From JAJRPT01 sp964465945 (lineage in GTDB: Bacteria > Bacteroidota > Ignavibacteria > Kapaibacteriales > UBA2268), in assembly GCA_964465945.1 (NCBI GenBank), contig CAYXMM010000013.1, positions 13,272-77,271 of the forward strand: a stretch of 64,000 nt of DNA, given 5' to 3'. A model generated the notes under the pieces. The model did no database searches. It saw nothing but the letters and a program-made list of their open reading frames with translations, and was not told the origin of the DNA. Both the position numbers and the translations under genes were made by a program. Position 1 is the first letter of the stretch. The number at the start of each line of letters is the position of its first letter. Below are positions 25,225-35,206 of the stretch, in pieces.

Positions 25225-26784
25225 ATGAGATTTATAATATTATTTTTTATCGCACTAAATTTATTTTCAGAAGAGTTTAATATATTTAAACCAGAGTTAA
25301 AAGAAGTTACTCTATACAGAAATAACGCAGAATTATATAATACTGGAGTTTTAAATTTAAAGTCAGGAATTAATGATTATTATATTGTAGGATTAGCAAA
25401 TGCTATTAATGCTAATACAATTCTTTTTACAAGTGAAAATAGTCAATTATATTCTTTAGAGGTTGTAAATAATTTTCGAAATGAGGATGTTAATAAAATC
25501 AAACCTGTAAAAGATTCAATTGATTTAATTTCAAATTCTATAGATATTTTAAATATTGAAAATAAAACTATTGATGCGCAGCTGGATTATTATAACTCAG
25601 TTATTAAAACTGTTCCAAATGACAAACAAAAGTTTACAGTTCAGGAATTAGAACAATATCAAAATCTTATTGCCAAAAAACTTAGTTCATTACTTAATGA
25701 TAAACTTAAAGTTCAAGTTAAAATTAAAACTAATAACGAAATTTTGGGATATTTAAAAACTAAATTAAGCCGATTAGAAAGTGAGGGTTTAGTTACAGCT
25801 ATTAAAGTTACAATTAAATCTAATATAAATCAAAAATCTGATTTTAAGTTGAATTACATAACTGCTAATGCTGGCTGGAATCTTTCTTATGACTTAGCTT
25901 TAAATAAGGTTGGGGAAAAAGCTATCTTATCAAGTAAAGCAAATATCCATCAACAAACTGGAATTGATTGGAAAGATGTTAATTTAGTGATTAACGATGC
26001 AAGCCAATTTAATGAATTTAAACCGATTGTCTATCCTTGGGAAGTGCGTAAAGAAGAGAGAAAATATACTAAACAAATGCTTTCTGGCGCAAGTAATATG
26101 ATGGCAGAAATGGACGATAAAAGTAAAGTAATGACATTAGAATATATTCATGATAGTGATATAAATGCCGAATCAGTAGAAACTTATTCAAATGAAAGTT
26201 ATATAATTCCTGATAAAATAAGTATTGAAAATAACACAAGCAATAGAATTATTAACTACAATTCTGAAAATACTAATGTTGAATTATACTTCTATGCTGC
26301 TCCTAAATTCAATGAAAGTGTATTTTTAATCGCTAAACTTTTAGACTATAAAACTTTGAATTTAAAAAATGCCGAAGTAACAACATATTTAGAAGGAGTA
26401 TATAGAGGTAAAGTATTTCTCGATTTAGCAAATGCAGATATTCCTGAAGTTAGCTTCGGTACTATTGATGATGTAAAAGTTGAGAGAAAACGAATTTCTG
26501 AATTTACAGAAGATAAGTTTCTATCTTCAAATAAAATAAGAAACTATAAATATAGCTTCAAGATAACAAACAATAAAAACACAAAAATTAACTTTTTATT
26601 AATGGAACATATTCCTCTTGTTAAATCTGACGATTTTAAACTTGAAGTTGTTAATCTTTCTGGTGCAAAAAAAGATGAAAATAATATTCTTTCTTGGAAG
26701 TTTGACTTAGATGCAAAAAAATCAATAGAAAAAATCTTAGAGTTTAATTTAACTTATCCTGAAGGATATATTTTAAGAGATTAA
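25225..26784 (+). CDS. DUF4139-domain exported protein, MuiA-like
   Basis: A 519-residue protein with a signal peptide (MRFIILFFIALNLFS). ATG 25225 is chosen because GGAGGG lies 4 bases upstream; ATGs at 25213 and 25222 overlap or abut that site. Residues about 25-115 match the DUF4140-type N-terminus (KEVTLYRNNAELYNTG). A coiled-coil follows (about 90-190). The DUF4139 region has YITANAGWNLSYDLAL and QQTGIDWKDVNLVI. The family is sometimes called mucoidy inhibitor A, but its biochemical role is unknown. A stretch near residues 285-310 is Met-rich (QMLSGASNMMAEMDD). Confidence 0.75.
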   Translation: MRFIILFFIALNLFSEEFNIFKPELKEVTLYRNNAELYNTGVLNLKSGINDYYIVGLANAINANTILFTSENSQLYSLEVVNNFRNEDVNKIKPVKDSIDLISNSIDILNIENKTIDAQLDYYNSVIKTVPNDKQKFTVQELEQYQNLIAKKLSSLLNDKLKVQVKIKTNNEILGYLKTKLSRLESEGLVTAIKVTIKSNINQKSDFKLNYITANAGWNLSYDLALNKVGEKAILSSKANIHQQTGIDWKDVNLVINDASQFNEFKPIVYPWEVRKEERKYTKQMLSGASNMMAEMDDKSKVMTLEYIHDSDINAESVETYSNESYIIPDKISIENNTSNRIINYNSENTNVELYFYAAPKFNESVFLIAKLLDYKTLNLKNAEVTTYLEGVYRGKVFLDLANADIPEVSFGTIDDVKVERKRISEFTEDKFLSSNKIRNYKYSFKITNNKNTKINFLLMEHIPLVKSDDFKLEVVNLSGAKKDENNILSWKFDLDAKKSIEKILEFNLTYPEGYILRD

Positions 26785-26825
26785 TTATTAATTTTGCAAA
26801 CAAATTTTTTAAAGTTGGAATTCAA

Positions 26826-27410
26826 ATGAATTTTAAAAGTAAAATTGAAAACTCAATTAATGATTCAATAGAAACAAAAAGATTATTATTAGAAAAATTT
26901 AGTTCAGAAATTGAAAGTATTGGAATTGTATTAGCAAATGCCGTAAAGAACGGGAATAAAATTATGTTCTGTGGTAATGGTGGAAGTGCTGCCGATGCAC
27001 AGCATCTTGCCGCAGAACTAATAGTCCGTCTAAGACCTAATGTGAATAGAAAAGCTTTGCCAGGACTAGCACTTACTGTTGATTCATCAATATTAACAGC
27101 AGGTGGAAATGATTACGGCTTTGATTATGTTTTTTCTCGTTCAGTTGAAGGACTTGGGAAAGAAGGCGATGTTTTAGTTGGAATTAGCACAAGCGGAAAT
27201 TCTAAAAACATTGAAATTGCTATGCAGTCTGCCAAAGAATTAGGCATAGTTTGTGTGGGCTTACTTGGCAAAAGTGGTGGCTCAATAAAAAATGTTTGTG
27301 ACTATGCCTTAATTGTACCTTCTGATAACACAGCAAGGATACAAGAATCTCATATTTTAATTGGTCATGTTTGGTGCGAAATGATTGAAGAGGTTGCTTG
27401 TAATCTGTAA
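26826..27410 (+). CDS. gmhA: Sedoheptulose-7-phosphate isomerase
   Basis: A 194-residue SIS-domain isomerase that converts sedoheptulose 7-phosphate to D-glycero-D-manno-heptose 7-phosphate, the first step of heptose synthesis for lipopolysaccharide or S-layer glycans. FCGNGGSAADAQHLAAELIV, ALTVDSSILTAGGNDYGFDYVF and GISTSGNSKNIEIAM are all GmhA signatures, and the active-site His and Glu segment HILIGHVWCEMIEE is present. Length is typical. No other heptose gene lies nearby. A TAATTTTG -7-like element precedes it at 26789-26796 without a clear -33 partner. Confidence 0.93.
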   Translation: MNFKSKIENSINDSIETKRLLLEKFSSEIESIGIVLANAVKNGNKIMFCGNGGSAADAQHLAAELIVRLRPNVNRKALPGLALTVDSSILTAGGNDYGFDYVFSRSVEGLGKEGDVLVGISTSGNSKNIEIAMQSAKELGIVCVGLLGKSGGSIKNVCDYALIVPSDNTARIQESHILIGHVWCEMIEEVACNL

Positions 27411-27428
27411 TTTTTAATTTTTTCTTTC

Positions 27429-27459
27429 TTGTTTTTATGTAACTTTTTCCATATTTTTG
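27429..27459 (+). promoter_or_regulatory. Bacteroidota-type promoter for porU
   Basis: TTG (27429-27431), a 20-base spacer, and TATTTTTG (27452-27459) match the -33/-7 consensus. The porU start is 122 bases further on, leaving a long AT-rich leader in which I see no stable structure. Confidence 0.55.
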
Positions 27460-27581
27460 AGTTATATACTTGTAATCATCAACAAACTTTGAAAATGCTT
27501 ATAGTAATTTATACCAATTTTAACAATAATTATTACTAAAAATAGTCAATTATAATTACTATTATAGTATTTGGTGTAAAT

Positions 27582-30500
27582 ATGCTTAAACTCTCATTTA
27601 TAATAATTATTCTTAGCACAGTTCTTAGTGCAAAAACAAAAGTCATTGAATCTAATAATGATTATATTTTGTTTTCATACTCAACAGAATTTCAAGGATT
27701 TACAGAAGTCAGAACCGCTGATAATTTTGTAACCTATACTCCAAAAATTAAAGAAGCGTATTTGAATGGTGGGGTTGCTGGAACTCCAATGAAATTTACA
27801 CATTATGAACTAATTGCTGTTCCCGATGAGAGTAAATTTAAAGTTGAGTTAATCAGCAAACCACAAGTTGATGAAATTAATGCATTAATGACTCCTGTCA
27901 GAGATGTTTTAAGTAATGACAATTTACAAAGTGGATATAGAATTGGTGAAAGTTATTTTTCTTATAGTTATGACAATCCTTTTAAATTTGAATATATTGG
28001 TATAGTTGGCAATCATAAAGTTATAAGAGTTAGTTTTGATGTTGCGTATTATGATAACAACCTCTCAAGTATAATTATTCCAAAGGAGTTTGTTGTTAAA
28101 GTCTCATATAATTCAAAAGTTAATATTTCAAAAAACTCAAAAACGAAATCACATTTTGGCAATTTTCTTAATAGATCTATAGCTGATAATTGGAATTTAA
28201 CTTTACAAGATAAACGTAAAAATAAGTTTTTAGCAGATGAGAAAATCTATTCCGACGGAGAATGGTTCAAAATAAAAATTGATAAAGATGGAGTTTATAA
28301 ACTTACCCAATCACAATTAACTTCTTTTGGGATAAATATTCCTAAAGATAAAATTAATACTATAAAAATAATAGGGAATGGCGGGCATCCTTTAAGTGAA
28401 TTACCGAGCATAGGAAAAAATAATAAGTTCAATGAACAAGAAATAATTGTTAATACAACGCAAAATGGTGATTTAAGTGATATTATTTTTTATGCAAGTG
28501 ATACAAGAGGATTTGAATATGTTAATGGTGGGTTTCAAAGATATTTAAACTGGTATTCAGATAACAATTATTATTTGCTTACTTGGGGTGGCGACGAAGG
28601 ATTAAGAGCAAAAGAAAGCGATATTATTGGTGAGGTAGTTAATAAGCCAACAACTTACTACCATAAAATTTATAATGAAGATGAGTTGTTTAACCCTTAT
28701 GGAGCGGGAGGGGGGCGACAATATTTAGGCAAACCATTCACAAATACAATGATTACTAATGTACTTCAAAACTTAGATAGAAGTCAAAAAGTTTATTACA
28801 AAGTGTCTATTGCTCATACAGCATCAACTAATGCCAATGTTGAAGTATCAGAAAATGGTATTAAATTATCTCCTTCAATCTACCTTGCATCAAGTGCTGG
28901 TTATACGATTGGGGATATAGAATGGAAAACTTATGGAATTGACGGTAACAAAATATCAAGCGATAATCGCTCTAAACTTGAATTAAAATACAATGGAGAT
29001 GGAATTAATAGTGGCTATTTGGATTATTATGAAATTCATTATCCACGTGAATTTCTTGCAATAAGCAATGAACTAGAATTTTGGTCTGACCCAAAAATGT
29101 CTGGTATTACTGAATACAATATTAGAAATTTTTCAAGTTCAAGTAAATATGCTTTTGATATAACAGATTTATCAAACCCTAAACTAATTAAAAACTATGC
29201 AAATGATTTAGATAAAATTATTTTTAAATCAATCATTGAAACGAATAAACCAAGAAGATATTACCTTACTTCTGATTTAAAAAGTGTTAGTTCAATTGAA
29301 AAAATTACAATGAATAACCTTAGGGGCACTAAATTTAATAAAGATGTAATTTTAATTACAGATGAAGGGCTTCTAAGTTCAGCAAATAAATTTAAAGAAT
29401 ATAGAGAAGCAAACTCTAATTTTAAAATTGGAGTGTTTACAACTCAAGATATTTATAATGAGTTTGCAGCAGGTCTGCCTGATGTAGTAGCTCTCAGAGA
29501 TTTTATTTCAAATGCTTTTAGTAATTGGGAAAACCAACCTCAATATGTGGTTCTATGGGGAGATGGACATAGTGATTATAGAAATATAACTTATAAAACT
29601 AAAAATTTTCTCCCTCCATTCCTTTCAATAGACTCTATGTTCTTAAGTGAAACTAATTCAACATCTTACGATGATTTTTATGTTAGAGTGAACGGAGATG
29701 ACGCACAAATTGATTTATCTATAGGTCGAATTCCAGTAAAAAGCAATGAGGAAGGTTTAGATTTTATAAATAAACTAGATACTTATGAACACAAATCTGA
29801 TATTGGTAATTGGCGGGAAAGAATAACTCTTGTAGCTGATGATAGTAAAGGTGGCGACACGCAACCACCTGACGGAAACGATCATGTTGAAGCTTCTGAA
29901 GAACTTGCTAATTTAGGAGTTATGGCTGACTTCCTTGTTGATAAAATTTATTTACCAGAGTTTGAAACTATTTATACTGCTAATGGCAGAAGAAAACCTG
30001 ATGCAAATAACGCAATAATTGGCTCAATGCGAGATAAAGGTACAGCAATTATAAATTGGACAGGGCATGGAAATCCGACTGTTTGGTCTCATGAATCTGT
30101 CTTCGCTCAGAATACTTCAATCAAAGAGTTAAATAATATTAACAGATTAACATTTTTCTGTGCTGCTACCTGTGAATTTGGAAGGTATGACCAAACTACC
30201 GGTGTTACTGCTGCGGAAGAATTATTATTTAGTTCAAAAGGAGGAGCAATCGGAGTATTTGCTGCTACCAGATTAGTTTTTGCAAGTTCGAATGCAGCCC
30301 TAAATGAATTGTTTTTCGACCATTTACTTTCTAAAGATAGTGTCTCTAATAAATATAAAACTTTAGGTAATGTCTTATTTGATGTTAAGCAGATTAGAAA
30401 TTTGTCAAATGACGAAAAATACTTATTGCTTGGTGACCCCACTATGAAATTAATCCTTCCAGAAAATAATGTCGTATTTGAAGAAATCAACGGAATAAGA

Positions 30501-31541
30501 TTAGACAAAAATAATGATATGATTGACTTAGAGGGCTTATCTCAAATTACCCTTAAAGGTAAAATAACTAACCCTCAAAATGATATTATATCAAATTTTA
30601 ATGGAAATATTCTATTCACAATCTTTGATGGTGATGAGGCAATTTCTATTAACGAAATTGGTGTTACTTATAAATTCTCCAAATATGGTGGAATTTTAAG
30701 CAATTCTTCCTTTAAAGTTGAAAATGGTCATTTTGAAGCTAATTTATACCTCCCGAAAGACATAAGTTATTCTCAAAATAATGGACGTCTTTTTGCTTAT
30801 GCAGTTACTTCTGATAATTTACAAGACGCAAAAGGAAACTACAATAAATTCTATGTGAGCGGTGTTGGGGAAAACAACAATAATGATAATCAAGGACCCG
30901 AAATTAATCTTTTCGTAGATTCAAGAGCATTTCAGAATGGTGATGTAGTAAGTAGTCAGCCAAATTTAATTGTTGATTTAGAGGACCCAATTGGAATAAA
31001 TTCAACGGGAAATGGAATTGGTCATAGAATAGAAGCATGGCTAAATGATGGTGCTAAGTCAATTGATTTATCAAATAGTTATGCAACTTCTTTAGATAAT
31101 AGTAAAATTGGAACTTCACAAGCAATATTGAAGAATGTTAAAGTTGGATTAAACAAAGTAACAGTTAGAGCTTGGGATATTTTCAATAACTTTTCAATCA
31201 AAACTGCGTATTTTAATATTAAAGGCGATGCAAACGATTTATGGCTTGGTGATATAAAAAATTATCCGAACCCATTTGAGTTTCAAACAGCGATTCAATT
31301 TAGACATAATCTCGAAATCCCTTTTGATGCTAATATTAATATTTATAACATAAATGGAAAGTTAGTGAAATCAATTTCACAAACACTATATAATAAATAT
31401 GCTGATGAAGTTAATTGGGATGGAAAAGATGAAGACGGCGTGCCTATAATAAGTGGCTCATATTATATACAAGTCAATTTAGTTAATAAACAAAATGAAA
31501 AAATTACAAAATCTGGAATTTTATCATTAAAAGTAAAATAG
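27582..31541 (+). CDS. porU: Type IX secretion sortase PorU
   Basis: A 1319-residue surface protease that cleaves sorting signals from type IX substrates and attaches them to the outer membrane. A signal peptide is present (MLKLSFIIIILSTVLSA). The gingipain-like peptidase C25 domain spans about residues 580-970: YVVLWGDGHSDYRN, then catalytic His829 in NWTGHGNPTVWSHE and Cys864 in CAATCEFGRYD, 35 residues apart as in gingipains. The C-terminal 90 residues are themselves a sorting/FlgD-like domain (YPNPFEFQTAIQF ... GSYYIQV), as in other PorU proteins. porV follows 45 bases downstream. Confidence 0.93.
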   Translation: MLKLSFIIIILSTVLSAKTKVIESNNDYILFSYSTEFQGFTEVRTADNFVTYTPKIKEAYLNGGVAGTPMKFTHYELIAVPDESKFKVELISKPQVDEINALMTPVRDVLSNDNLQSGYRIGESYFSYSYDNPFKFEYIGIVGNHKVIRVSFDVAYYDNNLSSIIIPKEFVVKVSYNSKVNISKNSKTKSHFGNFLNRSIADNWNLTLQDKRKNKFLADEKIYSDGEWFKIKIDKDGVYKLTQSQLTSFGINIPKDKINTIKIIGNGGHPLSELPSIGKNNKFNEQEIIVNTTQNGDLSDIIFYASDTRGFEYVNGGFQRYLNWYSDNNYYLLTWGGDEGLRAKESDIIGEVVNKPTTYYHKIYNEDELFNPYGAGGGRQYLGKPFTNTMITNVLQNLDRSQKVYYKVSIAHTASTNANVEVSENGIKLSPSIYLASSAGYTIGDIEWKTYGIDGNKISSDNRSKLELKYNGDGINSGYLDYYEIHYPREFLAISNELEFWSDPKMSGITEYNIRNFSSSSKYAFDITDLSNPKLIKNYANDLDKIIFKSIIETNKPRRYYLTSDLKSVSSIEKITMNNLRGTKFNKDVILITDEGLLSSANKFKEYREANSNFKIGVFTTQDIYNEFAAGLPDVVALRDFISNAFSNWENQPQYVVLWGDGHSDYRNITYKTKNFLPPFLSIDSMFLSETNSTSYDDFYVRVNGDDAQIDLSIGRIPVKSNEEGLDFINKLDTYEHKSDIGNWRERITLVADDSKGGDTQPPDGNDHVEASEELANLGVMADFLVDKIYLPEFETIYTANGRRKPDANNAIIGSMRDKGTAIINWTGHGNPTVWSHESVFAQNTSIKELNNINRLTFFCAATCEFGRYDQTTGVTAAEELLFSSKGGAIGVFAATRLVFASSNAALNELFFDHLLSKDSVSNKYKTLGNVLFDVKQIRNLSNDEKYLLLGDPTMKLILPENNVVFEEINGIRLDKNNDMIDLEGLSQITLKGKITNPQNDIISNFNGNILFTIFDGDEAISINEIGVTYKFSKYGGILSNSSFKVENGHFEANLYLPKDISYSQNNGRLFAYAVTSDNLQDAKGNYNKFYVSGVGENNNNDNQGPEINLFVDSRAFQNGDVVSSQPNLIVDLEDPIGINSTGNGIGHRIEAWLNDGAKSIDLSNSYATSLDNSKIGTSQAILKNVKVGLNKVTVRAWDIFNNFSIKTAYFNIKGDANDLWLGDIKNYPNPFEFQTAIQFRHNLEIPFDANINIYNINGKLVKSISQTLYNKYADEVNWDGKDEDGVPIISGSYYIQVNLVNKQNEKITKSGILSLKVK

Positions 31542-31586
31542 TTTTCTTAAATTTATAATTTTTAAAATTGCTTTTTTGGAGAAAAT

Positions 31587-32687
31587 ATGCAAAATAGCTT
31601 TAAAATCGCTACATTAATTTTTTTATTTAGTATTGGATTTTCGAGTAAGAGTTTCGGTCAAGCAGGTGCTGCAGCTGTTCCATTCTTACAGATTGCACCA
31701 GATGCGAGAGCAGGAGCAATGGGTGAGGCTGGAACTGCAATAGCGGATGATATTAATGCGATTTATTGGAACCCAGGTGGTCTTGCGTTCCTTGATTATT
31801 TCAAAGCTCCTTATGGATTTGATAACGCAGAGCCAAAAGATTATAGACAATTCGCACTATCTTTCACTCCCTGGCTACCGCAATTTAATGCCGATTTATA
31901 TTATGCTTATGCTACTTACGGGCAACATTTTGACGAACTAAATGGGACAGTAGCGGCTAATTTTATTTTGATGAATTTAGGTGAATTTATCAGAACTGCC
32001 TCAGATGGGCGTGAGCTTGGTAGATTTATTTCTAATGAATTTTCATTTGGGCTATCTTACGGAACTATTATCGCTCCTGATTTAGGTGCAGGTATCCAAG
32101 TTAGATATATTCAATCAAACTTAACACCAACTGGCTTACAAAGTTCAGGTGATGCTGGTGTAGGGCGAAGCGTTTCTTTTGATGTCGGATTCTTATGGAA
32201 ACCAGTTGATTTAGGTGCTTTAGAAGACAAATTATCTCTTGGATTAAATCTTCAAAATTTAGGTCCAAGAATTACCTATGTTAGCCAAGCTGACCCACTT
32301 CCAACAATGTTAAAAATTGGTGCAGCATATAAACTTTATGAAGATGAATTTAATAAGTTTACAGTTACTGCCGATGTTGCAAAATTAATGGTTAAAAGAG
32401 ATACATTAGGTAACTCTGACCCGTTACCTAAATCATTAGTTACAGCTTGGGAAAATAGAGGCGCAGAACTTGCTATGGGTATGGAATACTGGTATCAAGA
32501 TATTATCGCTTTTAGAGGTGGATATTTTACAGAACCAGCTGAACTTGGTGATAGAGATTTCTTCACTTTAGGTGCAGGTATTAAATATGATATATTCAAA
32601 CTTGACTTTGGTTACATTTTAACCGTTGAAAGTAACCACCCACTTGGAAATACAATGAGATTCTCATTGCTTGTCGATTGGGAATAG
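31587..32687 (+). CDS. porV: Type IX secretion outer-membrane protein PorV
   Basis: A 366-residue FadL-like outer-membrane barrel with a signal peptide (ending SKSFG-Q), preceded by GGAG. PorV shuttles substrates from the translocon to the PorU sortase. The family signature is QAGAAAVPFLQIAPDARAGAMGEAGTAIADD followed by INAIYWNPGGLA. The barrel ends with MRFSLLVDW. The porU-porV adjacency is the classical arrangement. A strong terminator follows. Confidence 0.92.
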   Translation: MQNSFKIATLIFLFSIGFSSKSFGQAGAAAVPFLQIAPDARAGAMGEAGTAIADDINAIYWNPGGLAFLDYFKAPYGFDNAEPKDYRQFALSFTPWLPQFNADLYYAYATYGQHFDELNGTVAANFILMNLGEFIRTASDGRELGRFISNEFSFGLSYGTIIAPDLGAGIQVRYIQSNLTPTGLQSSGDAGVGRSVSFDVGFLWKPVDLGALEDKLSLGLNLQNLGPRITYVSQADPLPTMLKIGAAYKLYEDEFNKFTVTADVAKLMVKRDTLGNSDPLPKSLVTAWENRGAELAMGMEYWYQDIIAFRGGYFTEPAELGDRDFFTLGAGIKYDIFKLDFGYILTVESNHPLGNTMRFSLLVDWE

Positions 32688-32711
32688 CACTATATTTTAT
32701 TAGATGATTAT

Positions 32712-32737
32712 AAAAGGAGCAACTATGCTCCTTTTTC
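32712..32737 (+). terminator. Rho-independent terminator of porU-porV
   Basis: AAAAGGAGCA (32712-32721) pairs with TGCTCCTTTT (32726-32735), a 10-bp stem with a 4-base loop, followed by further T residues. Confidence 0.88.
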
Positions 32738-32808
32738 TTTTTATTTTCATTTCATAATATTTTGTATTTTTGTAATAAATAAAATAAAAATGAGAAAAAG
32801 GTTGTAAA

Positions 32809-34860
32809 ATGAAATTAAAATCTTATGCTTACGGCGAATGGATTGAAGGGGCTGATGTAGGGCAGAGTTTATTTAACGCTGTGAATGGCGATTTTGTCGC
32901 TTCAATTTCATCAAAAGGTGTTGATTACAAAGATATGTTGGAATATGGTAGAAATATCGGCAAAACATTAAGGAATTATACAATCCACGAAAGAGCAAGA
33001 ATGCTTAAAGAGCTTGCTTTTTATTTAATTGATAGAAAGGAAAAATATTACGAACTTTCTAAAGCAACTGGTGCAACAAGAACTGATTCTTGGATAGATA
33101 TTGAAGGTGGTATCGGTACTCTATTTACTTATGCGAGCAAAGTCAGAAGAGAAATGACCGATAATAAATTTCACATTGATGGAAAATATGAGCCACTTTC
33201 TAAAAATGGTACTTTCATAGGGCAGCATATTTGCTCTCCTTTGCAAGGCGTCGCAATTCATATTAATGCCTTCAATTTTCCTGTTTGGGGAATGTTAGAA
33301 AAACTTGCTCCATCTATTGCTGCTGGTATGCCTATTATAATTAAGCCCGCATCATTAACAGCATATCTTACAGAGCTTATGGTTCAGGACATTATTAAAT
33401 CGAAAATATTACCAAAAGGTTCAGTTCAACTAATTTGTGGCTCAACAGGCAATCTATTAGATTTTGTGATGCACCAAGACGTTGTTACTTTCACTGGCTC
33501 AGCTTACACAGGAAGAAAACTTAAGTCTCACAATTCAATTATAAGTAATTCTGTTCGTTTTAATATGGAAGCTGATTCGCTTAATTTCTCAATCTTAGGT
33601 GATAAATCAGGTCCTAATACAGAAGAATTTGAACTATTTATCAAAGAAGTTACTCGCGAAATGACTGTGAAAGCAGGTCAAAAATGTACTGCTATTCGTA
33701 GAGTAATAGTTCCAGAGAAATTCACTGATGATGTCATTAATGCCCTTAAAGCAAAATTAGATAAAAATATAATAGGCGACCCAAGTATAGAAGGGACTCG
33801 AATGGGACCTCTTGCAGGGAAAGACCAAGTTATTGATGTTATAAAAGCACTTAAAGGATTAAAAAAAGAAGCAAAAGTTGTATATTCAAATGATGACTTT
33901 GAACTTAATGGTGGCTCAAAAGAGAATGGCGCTTTTCTACACCCAACACTATTACTTGCAGAAGACCCTTTAAGTAAAACAGCTCCACATACAATCGAGG
34001 CATTCGGTCCTATTTCAACAATTTTGCCTTACAAAAACACTGACGAAGCGATTGAATTAATCAAAAAAGGTGAGGGATCACTTGTTGGCTCAATTTTCAC
34101 AAATAATAGTGTTTTTGCTAAAGAAATAACATTAGGAACAGCATCTTATCACGGACGATTGCATTTTGTCAATAGAAATTCAGCTAAAGAGAATACCGGA
34201 CACGGCTCACCATTACCTCATATGGTTCATGGAGGTCCTGGACGTGCTGGTGGTGGAGAAGAACTTGGTGGAGTTCGTTCAGTTCTACATTATATGCAAA
34301 GAACAGCAATCCAAGCAAATCCTGATTTATTAACTGCGATTACAGGTGAATATTTACCAGGGGCTAAAAAAATAGAAGATGTAAGACACCCATTCACTAA
34401 GCATTACGAAGAACTTGAAATCGGAGACTCCTATACTTCGGGGAAAAGAACCATTACTGAAGCAGATATTGTTAATTTTGCAAATCTATCATGGGATCAT
34501 TTCTATGCGCATACTGATGTTACGTCTCTTGCAGGAACAATTTTCGAACAACGTGTTGCACATGGCTATTTTGTTATTTCAGCTGCAGCTGGCTTATTTG
34601 TTGAAAGGAAAAAAGGACCCGTATTAGCAAATTATGGGTTAGACGAACTTCGCTTCACGATGCCTGTTTACGCTGGGGATACAATTTATACAATTTTAAC
34701 ATGTAAATCTAAGCAAATAAAAGAGCGTAAAACAGAAACTGAGGTAATCTCCGGTGTTGTTAAATGGCAAGTTGAAGTTTTCAATCAAAGAGAGGAACTT
34801 ATAGCGCTTGGAACTATCTTAACATTAGTTAAACGTCAAGACCAAAAAGCAATTATTTAA
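32809..34860 (+). CDS. paaZ: Bifunctional PaaZ: aldehyde dehydrogenase plus MaoC-type hydratase
   Basis: A 683-residue fusion. Residues 1-515 are an NADP-dependent aldehyde dehydrogenase with Glu254 (NMEADSLNFSILG) and nucleophile Cys293 (KAGQKCTAIRRV). Residues about 535-683 are a MaoC hotdog hydratase (LSWDHFYAHTDVTSL, RVAHGYFVISAAAGLF). In the phenylacetate pathway PaaZ opens the oxepin-CoA ring and oxidises the resulting aldehyde. None of the paaABCDE epoxidase genes is present here, so the enzyme may serve a pathway encoded elsewhere or a different aldehyde. A TATTTTTG element lies at 32765-32772. Start follows a weak AAAGG site. Confidence 0.93.
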   Translation: MKLKSYAYGEWIEGADVGQSLFNAVNGDFVASISSKGVDYKDMLEYGRNIGKTLRNYTIHERARMLKELAFYLIDRKEKYYELSKATGATRTDSWIDIEGGIGTLFTYASKVRREMTDNKFHIDGKYEPLSKNGTFIGQHICSPLQGVAIHINAFNFPVWGMLEKLAPSIAAGMPIIIKPASLTAYLTELMVQDIIKSKILPKGSVQLICGSTGNLLDFVMHQDVVTFTGSAYTGRKLKSHNSIISNSVRFNMEADSLNFSILGDKSGPNTEEFELFIKEVTREMTVKAGQKCTAIRRVIVPEKFTDDVINALKAKLDKNIIGDPSIEGTRMGPLAGKDQVIDVIKALKGLKKEAKVVYSNDDFELNGGSKENGAFLHPTLLLAEDPLSKTAPHTIEAFGPISTILPYKNTDEAIELIKKGEGSLVGSIFTNNSVFAKEITLGTASYHGRLHFVNRNSAKENTGHGSPLPHMVHGGPGRAGGGEELGGVRSVLHYMQRTAIQANPDLLTAITGEYLPGAKKIEDVRHPFTKHYEELEIGDSYTSGKRTITEADIVNFANLSWDHFYAHTDVTSLAGTIFEQRVAHGYFVISAAAGLFVERKKGPVLANYGLDELRFTMPVYAGDTIYTILTCKSKQIKERKTETEVISGVVKWQVEVFNQREELIALGTILTLVKRQDQKAII

Positions 34861-34876
34861 CTAAAGATTCATTAAA

Positions 34877-35110
34877 GTGTCGGAAAAAAGATTAAATATT
34901 AAAAAAATCTTAAGATTTGCTTCATACATAGTTGTAGTTATGTTTGTATTCTTTGTTGTTCAAAACCTTATAGAATATGGTTTAAATATTAATAAATATA
35001 AATTGAACATTGATGATTTAACTCACATTTATATATATTTAGTTTTTGGAATTGTAGCTAGTTATTTACTTGATATTTTAAGTGAAAAGTTTAAAAAATC
35101 AGCAAAATAA
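34877..35110 (+). CDS. Small two-helix membrane protein
   Basis: A 77-residue predicted inner-membrane protein starting at GTG 16 bases after paaZ. It has two hydrophobic segments, about residues 12-32 (LRFASYIVVVMFVFFVVQNL) and 46-66 (IYIYLVFGIVASYLLDIL), with a basic N-terminus and C-terminal SEKFKKSAK. I recognise no family. A weak ribosome-binding site and GTG start lower confidence, but position before a terminator and the clean hydrophobic pattern favour a real gene. Confidence 0.5.
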   Translation: MSEKRLNIKKILRFASYIVVVMFVFFVVQNLIEYGLNINKYKLNIDDLTHIYIYLVFGIVASYLLDILSEKFKKSAK

Positions 35111-35155
35111 TTATCAATTACTTATAAATAATTCAATAAAAGCTTTAAAATAAAA

Positions 35156-35188
35156 AAAACTCCTAACAATTATATTATTAGGAGTTTT
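35156..35188. terminator. Terminator between the 34877 gene and the sdh operon
   Basis: AAAACTCCTAA (35156-35166) pairs with TTAGGAGTTTT (35178-35188), an 11-bp stem with an 11-base loop. On the minus strand it is followed by eight T residues, ideal for ending sdhCAB. On the plus strand only the stem's own four T residues follow, so it may work in both directions with different strength. Confidence 0.82.
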
Positions 35189-35206
35189 AAATATAGAAAG
35201 ATGTTA

